NCBI GenBank assembly: GCA_018435605.1
Contig: JAHDNF010000003.1
Span: 340,600-404,599 of the forward strand
DNA: 64,000 bases
Source: a bacterium
Lineage (GTDB): Bacteria; Auribacterota; Auribacteria; Auribacterales; Auribacteraceae
Direction of reading: 5' to 3'
Shown: positions 1 to 12,900 of the stretch, piece after piece
Position numbering within the stretch: position 1 is the stretch's first letter
How the letters are laid out: each line of letters opens with the position of its first letter
Position numbers and translations under genes: made by a program
Notes under the pieces: model-generated
Told to the model about the DNA's origin: nothing
What the model saw: only the letters and a program-made list of their open reading frames with translations
Database searches by the model: none

Positions 1-906
1 ATTATCAGCCCTAAAAATGGCGATACCGTTGTTGAAGGCCAGAGTATTTTGGTTACAGCCGTCGGCGATGATGATATCGATATCCGAACCGCTACATTTC
101 TTGCTCAGGAAAAACAGGATGGCGAATATCTTAATCAGGGTGTGGACTTTGTTTTACCTTTTAACTGGTATCTCCACGTTCCGTATGGTACGGCTGGAGA
201 AACTAGAAAATTTAAGGTCGTAGCTGAAGATACTGCAGGTCAAGAAACCACGTCATCCATTATAACTATTCGCATAACCGAAGATAAGCCTCCTACATGC
301 GAATTGCGCAGGCCGCTTGACGGCGCTGTTGTATTCGATGGGTCGGAAGTTATGATTGAGGCTTCAGCCAGAGATGATGTCGAGGTATTTAAAGTTGAAT
401 TTTATGTCAACGGTAAATTGAATGATACCCGTTATACCAACCTTGCCGATGACGGTTTTATTGGCGGAGGCGACGTTTACCGTGGATCTTTTACAGCTCC
501 TCTCGGCGCTGAAAACAGTTTGTTCAGAGTATACGCGATCGCTTATGACAACCGTGGCCAGAAAACCAAATCTAATGAGAGAGTTGTCGGAACTCTGCGT
601 GATACGGTAGCTCCGAATGTAGCGTTATGGTATCCGGCAGACCGGTCTATTATTACTGAGGGTACACAGGTTGATGTTCGCGCTAATTCCGTTGATCTCG
701 GTGGTACGGATTCGGTTACATTCTATGTTGACGGCGTAGCCCGCTTTACCGACTATGTGCCTGATCCGACGCTCAAGCATGCCCCATGGTTATACAAGTA
801 TTTGGTTCCATTTGGAAAACCCGGTCAGGATGTAACATTGACCGCTACTGCTGTAGATCCGTCAGGTAATGTTGGAAGTACTATACCGATCAGTATAGAA
901 ATCGGT
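1..906 (+). repeat. Giant protein: three Ig-like domains (N-terminal edge of window)
   Basis: Three Ig/cadherin-like units of about 95-105 residues are visible, each starting with a proline-rich strand and a V.EG or similar turn and ending in A.D..G. The first is complete or nearly so at the window edge, which implies more such domains upstream. Linkers such as EDKPPT and RDTVAP mark the joins. Confidence 0.8.
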
Positions 907-3900
907 ATATCTGCCAGAAGCGCCTTAAATGGTATTCGCAATGTGGAAGTTGCGGATAACACCGTGTATGTAACACGTATTCTAGAAGGAAAAGGAAGAA
1001 CCGAAGCTACATACCACACTAACGTTTGGGGTTTATGCATTTATGATATTATCAGCGCTCCTGAAAACCCTGTGATGTTCAGCATGTTGGATATAGGAAA
1101 ACTAAATCCTTATTCTATACATGTCTCAAAAGAGGGGTATGCGTATTTGACCGCTACGTCCCATTCCGGTTTTTCGATGAATGCTTATTTATATATTATA
1201 GATGTTCGAAACCCATTTTTTATGGAATTTCAAAGCAGAATAGAATTGCCGCTCGATCAGGCGAACGATGTTAAGGTTATTGACGATTTAGCCTGTGTCG
1301 CGGCTGGTCAGGCTGGCTTACAACTGGTTAATATTCACAATCCGTTTGAGCCTATGACTGTTGGATACCGTGTAACGCCCGGTACCAGTTACGGTATTGA
1401 TCTTAAAGATACTTATGCGTTCATGGCGTCCGGATATGAAGGCTTGAGCGTGATTGATCTTAGCAACCCGAACTTATTTGAAATCGGCTCTATAGATACG
1501 TTCGGATTGGCAAACAGAATTAAAGTGGTAGGTAATCTTGCTTATGTAGCCGGTGAAGCTCCTTATGCGTTGGCTACACCTGAGTCAGGATTGACGATTG
1601 TAGATATAACTAATCCGGCTAATCCGCAGGTGCTTAGCCGGCTTGATTTGAGTCCGGAACGGCGTGATCATCTCTCAGGCGGAACATTCGGTGTAGATGT
1701 TTTAGGCGCTCTGGCGTTTCTTACTACGGAAACTGTAGATCAGGAAGGCAAACTGGTAGAAAGTTTACTTAATGTGGTCAATATAGCCGACCCATTGAAT
1801 CCTCAAGTTATAGCGAATGCGAAAGTACCCGGAAAAGCCCGTGATGTCAAGGCAATGAATGAATATGTATTGGTAGCTACTTCCGAAACGGTTTTCGTGT
1901 TTCAAATGCCTTATACAAACGTGATTGCTATTTCTCCGGGCATTGATGAAGAAAATGTGTCTCTTAATACTTCTATTACTATTACCTTTAACGATCAGAT
2001 CAATCCTGATTGTGTGGTCAACCCGCAAACAGGCGCATCTTTAGGAACCATTACCTTGCGAGATTTGAGCAGTATAAGCGATGTAAATCCGCAAGGTATT
2101 CTGATCGACGGATTCTTCACATTCGACGGCCCGCATATTATTTATACTCCGTTACAGCCTTTGAGTACATCTACAAGATATGAAGTATTTGTTTCGACTG
2201 ACATAGTAGATTTAAGCGGTCTCGATTACCTTATTACGGAATTTAGAAGTCAGTTTAGGACAATGCGCAATGTAAACGCAATCAAGCCGGAAGTCATCCG
2301 CGCGGTACCGGATTATGGCCCTATGGCCGGAGGCCAGACTATTACAATTGAAGGATATCGATTCCAAGAGGGCGCTACTGTAACCATAGGCGGATTCGCC
2401 GCTACGCAGGTTAATGTATCTCCCGAAGGAAATATCATAACCTGTGTTACTCCGACTAACAACTACGGTCCTGCGGCGATCACGGTTACTAATCCGAGTG
2501 GATTGTCTCATACACGTTTTGGCGCTTATTTATATTTGATTCCGCTTGAAATTTCGTTCTTAGTGCCGGCTGTAGGTTCTTTAAACGGCGGTAATATGAT
2601 CGAAGTTATCGGGTTTGGTTTTGCTCCCGGCGCTACAGTCAAACTTGATGGACGCGATTGTAGCGATGTGGTTGTAGAAAGCACGAGGCGTATAAGGTGC
2701 CGTACACCTAAAGGGGATTTCGGTCCGGCTGATGTTTTGGTTACTAACTCAGACGGTACATCAGCGGTTCTGACCGAAGGGTTCTTATATACCCGTCTGG
2801 TTGTGTCGCAGATGATAGAAAACTACGATTCAGATCTTATAGAAAAGTTTCCGTGTCCGGGCGAGTTGTGCGGATATATCAAGCCGGATTCTATCGATTG
2901 GGATCCTACAGAAATATCACCCGGTATATCTAAAGGAATTGATGTGTACGGAGATTACGCATACATTGCCGTAACAAGCCGTGTAATTTCCGAAGGCGAG
3001 AATTATCTTGAAACACAGATGAAGAGTGTTGCCGGTACACTGAGTATTATTAATATATCCAGTCCGGAAAATGCGTATCCTGTGGGTGGCGTCGACCTTC
3101 CTGTGTGGTTGAAACCTACTGACGTTGCGGTAACCGAAGCGTATGACGCCGATAAGGGTGAAATGAGGTTATATGCTTACCTTATCGCTGACGTTCATCC
3201 TCTAAACGGCATGGATGCCGCAGGACATCCCGAACTTGTTATGATTGATGTAACGGAACCTACTGCTCCGTTTGTCGTGCTGAATCCGGCCGCTCCTTCA
3301 GGTACTTCAACCGGTCGTATTTATTTTACCGGTCAAGCTATAGGCATAGACGCGGCTAATTCGCTGGGTATTATTGCCGCCGGTAACGCAGGATTGCACT
3401 TTGTAGATGCAAGCGATAAGTATAATCCGTCGGTTGTAGGAACTATGGACCGTGCTGTGATTAAGGGCAAAGAATCTGCATTTAGAGCTCGTTCCGTATA
3501 TGTAGAGGGTGAAAAAGCGTATGTAGTGGCAATCCTTAACTATGGTATTGATCCTGATACAAAACAGGAAAAAGGCGATACACAATTTCTGGTTGTTGAT
3601 ATCAGTTCGCCAGCTTTTCCTGTAAAAGGCGTTGTTGATATCGAATCCAATGGTAACTGCCCTATAGTTATAGACAGGGGTATGGCATATAATGCCGGAG
3701 GTTATGAAAATAGTCTCGAAGTAATAGATATCAGAAACCCGATGCAACCTAGATTGATAGGTTCTCTTGATCCGAATTTGTTTGCCAAAATGCAATTGAA
3801 TTATCAAACCAACATTACCGGAGCAGGTGTAGAAGAAGAAAATGAAGTAGATAAGATGCTGGCGCAACTACTTGGATATTCAAGTAAACAGTTCGCCAAC

Positions 3901-6900
3901 GGCGTACAAATACTGGGTAACTTGGCTGTGGTTTGTTCTGCTAAATTCGATCCGGATAATCCGCCTGATCCTAGAACATGGCCGGCTATGCTTGAAGGTT
4001 ATGTGCAGGTGATTGACGTGTCGACGCCATCCAATCCTAGGTTGATTGACGCTATGGATTTGATGCCCGGTTTGTTCCCGCGTGATATAGCTATAGGTGA
4101 CAACTATTGTATACTCGTTGCTGAAGAGAAAAAGCATATTCCGGAAAAACGAATAGTCGTCGATGTACCTGAAGGTGTAATCGTTGTCGGATTACCTATT
4201 ATAAATGTGGTTGAGATATCACCGAAACCGGATAAAGTCGCGGTTCCTGTAGACACACATATTCGCGTACGGTTATCGGAACCTGTGGTTTGGAATAAAG
4301 CTACAGGAGACAGCCTTAACGGTAAATTCGTTCTTGCGGAATTATCCGGTTCAGCTATAAATGATATAGTAGTACCTGGTACTATTCAAATTGAGGACAA
4401 TAATGGTGAAGGTATCGCGGTTACCCACGGCAACCGCGAACAGTTCCCTGACGGTATGTGGTATATTCATCCCGAATTGTATCCCGGTACAATGTTTATC
4501 AATTTTGAGGGAGATTGGGAATATGATCCCTCGGAACCGAACCCGCTTTACGATCCTAATATTGTTTTGGGATATGAGTTCACTTATGTTCCTAGCTCCA
4601 ATTTGCAGACCGGTAAAACGTATGTTGTTAGATTGACATCTGAAAACCGCAGTGCGTTTACGGATTATCCGCTGGTAGGCCCCTATGTAATGAATTTTAC
4701 TACCGCTAATAGCGCGGTGTCATTACAACCGGTCATATTTGAAGTTTCGCCTGACGGCGGTCCTACAGAAGGTGGTACGCAATTAACAATTATCGGTCGC
4801 GATTTCCAGCAGGGAGCAAGTGTTTTTGTCGGCGGGTTGCCGGCTACCAATGAAGTAGTATCGCAAGACGGTACTACCATAACTTGTACTACGCCTCCTA
4901 ATTTCCAGGGAACTGCTTCCATTAAAGTAATCAATCCGGGTGGCGCTTATGACATCAGGTTCGGTTTGTTTGCGTATATGGAACAGATAAGAGTGTTCTC
5001 GTGTACGCCAGATTACGGACCGGCAATGGGTGGAACAAAAGTTACTGTCAAAGGTAAAGGGTTTATACCTTCGAGTCAGGTGCGTGTATTTTTCAACCGT
5101 ACAACCGATCCTGTTGACGCGAAGATATACGGAGAAGCGACAAGTGTACGTGTAATTTCGTATACCGATCTTGTATGCACAACTCCTAACGGTCTTATCG
5201 GAGACACGGATATCACCGTTGTGAATCCGGGCGGTGTTTCTTATGACGGCCAAGGCAAAATGATATTCCTTGAAGGCAAATATGCCGTACTTCCTGCAGG
5301 GTTCAGGTATATAAAAGGATTGGATTCCAGTTTCAAAATTAAGAGTCCAGCGATTGATTTCAAGATCGAAAGTACATGGGCATTTGTGATGACTACTGGC
5401 GGACTTGAAATCATAAACATACATACTACCAATATAGACCCCGACAAACGCACCAATTTGAATCAATTGGTCGGTGAAGTTAAATTGCCGGGTCGTGCGC
5501 GAGGTATGGAACTTCTGCCACTACGTGATTTGGTTGTAATGTCATATCAATCAGGCCCGAAAGCGCAGGCTGAAACATACTATCATACTGAAGCCGCCAA
5601 TATGGGTAATGTTGTTATAATCAATGCGGATCAACCGTCGCAACCCTTTATTGTAGCTACACAGACCGAAGTCGGAAATGTTGTCGGCGAAATAGCTGTA
5701 CGCGGAAACCTTATATTCGCCGCGGCTGGTGATGACGGTATGATTGTCATAGATATAGCCACGTTACAAAAACCTTTTATTAATGACTGGATTGATACCC
5801 CTGAACCGGCTTATGGTATTGCTGTACAAGGGGACACATGCGTATTGCTTACCGGTCAGCAGAATTGGTCTACCGGTTCGGTAACTCCGAATACCGGTAA
5901 AGTTTATTTTATCAATATAGGCAGATCAGATTTTCCGATAATAGCCCAATTGGATATTACCGCCCATAAAGCTAACATATATGACAATAAGTTATTCCTT
6001 GCTCGCGAAAGCGAGGGAGTTACTGTAGTGGATATTTCTAATCCTTACAATCCGGTTATAATGGGAACATGGCAAGGCCCGAACACCTCATGGAAAGCAT
6101 TGGATAATGTTACAACAAAAACCGGACCGCTACCTGCCTATGATGTTGCTCTGGCAGGGAATCTGGCTTTGACGGCTTACGGTGACCGCAGTATTGGTAT
6201 GGTCGACATTTCGCAACTGGAGAACGATGGTTCGATTGTAATTATGGGGTATACTCAGGATCCGGGTAAAGGCCTTACGACACGTGTTGAGGAAACTCTG
6301 GGTACGATATACGGTTTGACGCCGTATTATCTCTATAAATTAAACAATCCTGTTCACAGCATTTCATCATTCTATCCTGACAATGGCGAGGTAGTTCCGA
6401 TTGAATTCGAACAGATTCGAGTTAATTTCAATCAGGAGATAAATCATGCTTCAGTTAACAACTCTACTTTCCAGGTTAATAACCTGACTACCGGCTTGCA
6501 ACTTCTACCTACCGAACCGGGCGGGTTGATTGTCGGCGGCAATACCATCGCGTTATTTACCGATGGCAAGCTGGAAGCTGGATGCGATTATGAAATCAGG
6601 GTAAAGAAAAATCTGCAGGATGAATTCGGTCAGGTATTTTATGGCGACTGGGTATCGAAATTCAAAACGGCAACTATTCCCAACGCTAAAGTTCCTGCTG
6701 TAGTGGAAGTATTGCCGCATATGGGACCTGTTGGAGGCGGCACGCCAATCACCATTACCGGTGATAATTTTGTTCAGGGAATGATTTTGTATGTCGGCGA
6801 TACACCGGCCTTGAACTTAAGCATAGAAGACAAACGTTTGTGCAGGGCTGTAACGCCTCCGGGCGATCCGGGTCCTGCGACTGTTCGGGTAAGAGTGCCC

Positions 6901-9900
6901 GGCGATATGGAAGCGTATTTAAACGGAGGTTTCTTGTATGCTATACCTCCGACTCTGGAAAAGATAATACCGTACTGGGGTAGCCCTATGGGCGGTACTG
7001 CGATAAAAATATTCGGAACAGGATTTGTGCCGGGTACTACAGTAAGTCCGGGAAGTGAAATAACAATAGCGGGTGTCGACGTATACAGCATAAATCTGAT
7101 ATCCGTAAAGAAGATAACCGCTATCGCTCCTCCGGGTCCGTTTGGTCCGCAGGATGTGATGGTTACGAATCCTGGGTTTGGCGGACCGGGTTTTGATAGA
7201 TTTAAACTTGTAGACGGTTTCGGATATGGGTTACCTTATTTGGGTACAACTAAAGCCGCAAGTTCTGCCGTATCTCAGTTACAACAAGACCCTGCAAACG
7301 CCGGCAAGTTGATTTTTGCGGCCGGCGGTTATTCTGTTGACGGTAACAAGTTCTATTCAAACGGATTGCCGGAAGTCCACGGTTCATTCCGATTGGTGCT
7401 GTTTGATGTGAGCGATTCCCGTGAACCTTATGTAGGCGGTGGATCTTTCACAGGTCCTAATCTGCAAGATTACAAGAAATATCTGGGAATGATGCAATCC
7501 TACTATGGAGGAGTCGCGGAAGACGGTAGCGGAATCACTACGATGTGTAATTATCACGATGATGGTGCGAGACGCTGGAAAGAAGAACCGCTTATGGCGT
7601 ATAACTTGATGGAAGGCAACAGGGATTCCCGTGAAGTAGTCTATACTCAGAACCTGTCTGGCGACAAACTGGTGCTAGTTGCCAACGGTTTAAGCGGTTT
7701 AACCATTTTGGATGGAGAAGACCCTGTTTCTGCGCCTGTTATAGGCAGGGAGTTCGGGTTTGGATACGGAATGTACGACGCTCGTATGGGCAGTTCGTCC
7801 GGCGTGTATGCTCTTAATGTAAAAACTGTTAACAATCTTGCGTATGTAGGTTTGGCATACAATATAAGCGATGTTCCTTCACATAGCTACTGCCAGAGTT
7901 TGAGACCTCCGCAGTCATGGTATATCCACGGCGTACCTTCTCCGACACCTGGTTGTGATCCTAAAGGATCCGGCGGACCGTTGTCGATGGTGGATTTCAG
8001 TGTTAAAAATGATCCTGTAGTGGTAAGAAATTTTGATATCGACCGCACAGCGGCATACGGCGGAATTTATGGTGGAGACTGGGGTGATATACAAGAGTTG
8101 CTCAACGATTTATTTGGAGGCGGGTTCAATACCGCGTACGAGAGTCCGACAGCTATCGTATTGAAAGGCGATAAATTGTTTATGACTACCGGTACCATAG
8201 GGTTGACCCCCGGACGTACAAGGTTGGCGCTAACTGATGCAAAAGGAAAAGCTGTCGGAAGCGAACCGCATCTTGATCCTTCATTTATGAGTATTAAAAA
8301 TGAATTTCCGCCTGATTTTCCGGGCAGTATGTATTGTCCTCCGTGGGATTACAAAGGATCGTTTAAAATATTCGATGTGAGTGGCACTGTTCCCGTTGAA
8401 TTGTCTACCGTGGAATTTGCAGATCATGGAACCGGTTTGGAAATATACGATCATTACGCATTCGTCAACGAATTAAATAAAGGTATATACATTTACGATA
8501 TAAGCGATCTGACTAATCCTCAGCTTGTCAATACCGTAAGATTGACGACATGGGATATGCATGTTCCCGGGTCTCCGTATCGGTTTGAGATCCGCGGCAA
8601 CTTATTGTTCGTCGCGGCAAAAGCCGGCAGTGTGCAGGTATTTGATATTACTGATCCTGAGAATCCTCGGGTTGTCAGCGCCGGTAACACGGAATACGCC
8701 GCTGACGTGACTATCGTAGAAGATAGCGCCGTACTGGCTTCGGTAGAAAAGGGTGTTATAATTCTATCCACTCCGTTTACCAATGTAAGGGAACAGTATC
8801 CCGATTTCAACCAGTTAGTGCCTATAGGTATTCCTGAAATATGGATTAGGTTTAACCGTAATGTAAACCCTGCGTTCATCACAGCCAACCATTTTAAAGT
8901 ATGGTATGAAGATGAATATAGCAATAAGGTTTATGTGACAGGTACTATCGCCACACGTCAGGACGATATGTTCCCAACCGGTCCTGAATATGCGTCATTG
9001 TTGTTGAACGAACCGCTTGTGCCTAACAAGACATATTATGTGTGGTTGAGTTCGGAAATTACCGATCAGGAAGGCGGTAAAATGCTTATGGAATATAATT
9101 CCAAGTTTTATACCGCGCCTCTGGGCGTAACACAGCCTAAGATTGTGTCAATCAATACCAACGTAACCGATCCGACCAAGCCGGTTGCGTATCTTGCTAC
9201 TACTGAAGGCGGAACCATTGTCGGTATATACGGTGAAAACTTTGAACCGACCACCAAAGTATATATAGCGGGCATGCCAATCAATCCGGCGAATGTAGCA
9301 TACATTAGCCCGACAGAACTGCATGTGATTGCCCCGCCGATAGCGGAAGCCGGATCGGCATCTATAAAGGTAGTCAACAGCGGTACTTATCAAGGTCAAG
9401 AAGTAAGCCTTGAAGATTTGTTGATGGGTGTTTTAATTTATCTTGATCCTCTGGTTGAAGAAGTTTTGGCTATTAACCCGACCGGCGGCCGCATGGAAGG
9501 CGGTATCAAGATTGATATCGGTGCGGCAACTAGATGTATCGCCCCGGGAGCAAAAATAGAGTTTGTGTCGTCGCAGGTATTTTTCGAGGGAATGGTAGAA
9601 GGTCTTGAAAGCGATATAAACAGCCTAAATCGCGCGATTACACTGACACCTATGCCTGATTTTCCAGGTCTTGTTGAAGTATGGGTGGTAAATCCGAATG
9701 GCGATCGTGCAATGGCAGGCATTTTCTCGTATGATTTACCTCCGGACGATATCATTGATTTACCTAGCTTCCCGCCGAGATATGCAAGCGACATGAAGAT
9801 AACCGGCTCTATGGTTAAGTCGTTCTTTGATGAAAAATTGTATTTGACAGTACCTAAACTAGATACATCAAATAAAAAGTTGACCGGATACGATTTGCCT

Positions 9901-12900
9901 CCGCATGTGGAAGTATTCGATATTTCCATTCCGATCAGACCTATCCGCGAAGCTATATGCGAATTGCCGGACAGGCCGCTCGGATTGGATGTTGTGGACA
10001 ACCTGATTTACGTAGCGTGCGATACGGCCGGTATGATCGTAATCGATGCGTTTAATCTGTCAAAATCATTTGTTGTGGATCAGGTCCCGACATTCGGTAG
10101 CGCTACCGGAATTAATGTTCAGGGCAATAAAGCGTATGTATCGGTATACAATTCTCTTTCACCTAACGACAGTTATATTCAGGTGGTAGATATAGATACT
10201 CCCGAACTGAACACTCTTAGAAAGATAACGATTCCGGGTAATCTGCGTGATATAAAAGTAGTCGGTGAAACATTGTTTATCCTTGAAGCAGGCGGTGCTC
10301 AGGGCAGGGATATATTCTTCAAGATATACGATATGAACGGAAATCTTCTTAAAACACCGTTGAAAATAGGTACGGAACGAGGTATCCCAAGTCAGAGTGC
10401 TTACACTATACAGGATATAGTAGATTACAAAAGATTAAAGGTAATGGGCGGATTGGCTTTTACAGTCATCAACGAACAGTTGGCTGTAATTGATGTTTAT
10501 CCTGAAGACGAGAACAACCCCGGCGTAATATTGTCGCCAAAGATCGAATATTTTGCCGGTGTTGCCGGCGCTATGAGCGGTGTTGAAATAAAGGGATCGA
10601 ATGCGTATGTGAGCGCCGCTCATATTAATATTGTAAATATTCCTATAGTTAACGTAGTCGGCGTTGAACCGGCTGTCGGCGCTACGGTTGATGTTACCAG
10701 TCCGATTAGGATATATTTCTCACGGCCTATAAATCCTGAGACTGCTGTAAACACATCGTTACAGTCTACACCTAATCCGGACAGCGATACTGTACAACTT
10801 TACAAGAAAGACACAAACGGCCAGTGGCAATACGTGCCCATGGCATTCAAGCCGGATCTTGCTGGGTATCCTGTGCAGTTTACCGACCGTGCGTCGTTTA
10901 TAGAGATATTACCCGGTAGCGGTGAACTGGCGAGTGGCTCGGAATACATGGTACGCGCGACAACAGGGTTGCGAGACATTAGAGGCGGCAGTTATTATCT
11001 AACAGCTGATTTTACCAGTACTTTCCTGACAGCGCCAAGTTCGGAAGACAGAATGCCTACTATAACCAGTTCTACGCCAAGATATTTGTTGCCGGAAGGC
11101 GGTAATCTGCTTACTATAAGGGGTTTTGATTTTGTTGCAGGATCCACTGTAACCATAGGCGGAAGGGTAGCTACCGATGTAAATGTATCTGCCGACGGAA
11201 CTACTATAACCTGTATAGCCCCACCGCTGGGCAACAGAAATTATGGTGCCGCGCCTTTGAAAGTCATTACGCCGAACGGTCTGGTCAAATCGCTGTATGC
11301 CGGATTTGTGTTTATTCCGCGCATTACGATTAAATCGATCACTCCGAATACAGGTAAGGCTGAAGGCGGTAATTTCGCGATTGTTAAAGGTAACGGTTTT
11401 ATTCCCGGAACAACAGTTATATTCGGTGTGAATGTACCTGCCGAAGCGGTACAGATAATTAATCTTAACACTATACGCCTTATTGTTCCGTCAGGCGAAT
11501 ACGGCCCGACCGATGTTACTGTGAGTGTTGCCGGTTATTCTGATGTATTGCCGGGCGGGTACACATATAGTATCCTTACTTATCCTCCGCAGATTAACCT
11601 TGGTCCTGTCAAATATGTTAAGGGCGAAGGCAACCTCGCTATAGCGGGTATAGACAGCAGTCCAGGTAAATTCACGTTGCTGGATGTCAGCGAACCGCTT
11701 GAACCACGTGAAATCGGGCGTGTCACATTACAGAATGGTTCTGCAGTTGGTACCATGGAAGATTTTAGAGTAAACGGCAGATACGCATTTATCGCCGCCG
11801 GCGTAGCAGGGTTGTATATTGTGGATATATATTTACCGGCAAATCCGAATGTCTTGGAACGAATTCGTGTAAGTCCTTATCCGTCATGCTTGACTGCCGA
11901 TGCGACTGCGCAGTGGGTAATGGCCGGTTACGGTAACAAGACACTTCGTGTTTATGATTACACTATGTTCTCCAACAGTATTCTTGTAAAAGAAATCAGC
12001 ACGGAAGGAAACCCGTATAAATTACGAATTGCCAAAGAAGTAGCGTTGGTAGCTATGCAGAAGAACAACGGTGAGCATGTCATTAAGATATACGATTTAC
12101 GTACGTCTCAATTTAATGTTATCAGCGAGGTTACGCTTGCCGGTAAAGCATACGATATTAAAGTATTCGGCAATCTGGCATACGTTGCGTGCGGATCTAC
12201 TGTTCAGGTAATAAGTTTTGCGGCACGTGATCTGCCTATTACTATGGGTTATATTACTCCGCAACGTATCGGCAACCGTGTAAACGATATAACTGGCGTT
12301 GATGTAGTTGGTTCAGTTGCGTTTCTTGCATGCGGTGAAGGCCAATTACAGATACTCGATATCAGTGACCTTAAAAATGTGAAGATGATCAATTACGGCG
12401 GTGTAGACGGCAAGGCGATATCTATATCTCTGGATGTTGATACGGCATACGTCGGTACGGATTACAATGGCGACGGTACGGTTGTTATATTGCCTATACG
12501 TACGGCAGGCGTATTGAAAGTAGAGCCAGGATATCGGGATAATGTTCCGGTTACTACTGATGTGAAGTTATATTTCACGACATTAATGCATCCGGATACA
12601 ATAAGTACGGATTATTTCTACATCTTTAATATGGCTACAGAACAAATAGTGCCAGCAAGTATTCTCAATACTACGGTAAGAACAGGAACGCTTTTGATTT
12701 TGACGCCTATTAATCCTTTAGTGGCGGATCAGTCTTACAGAGTGGTTGTTACTACTGATATCAAGAATCTGCAGGGTGTAGGTCTCGGGTCTCCGTTTAC
12801 AAGTATTTTTACTACGGCGACTGTATCGAATACTATGCAACCGAAAATTCAAAATATAGATCCGGTATGGGGGCTTGCTGAAGGCGGCGATACTGTTGTC

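Noticed and set aside
17..223. Short + strand frame near the left edge
   Set aside because: It overlaps the Ig-like coding frame that is open from base 1 and has no protein signature.
3307..5466. Antisense frames inside the giant gene (for example 3307-3867 and 4783-5466)
   Set aside because: They lack ribosome-binding sites and any family signature, and lie wholly opposite a clearly conserved coding frame; low stop density on the other strand explains them.
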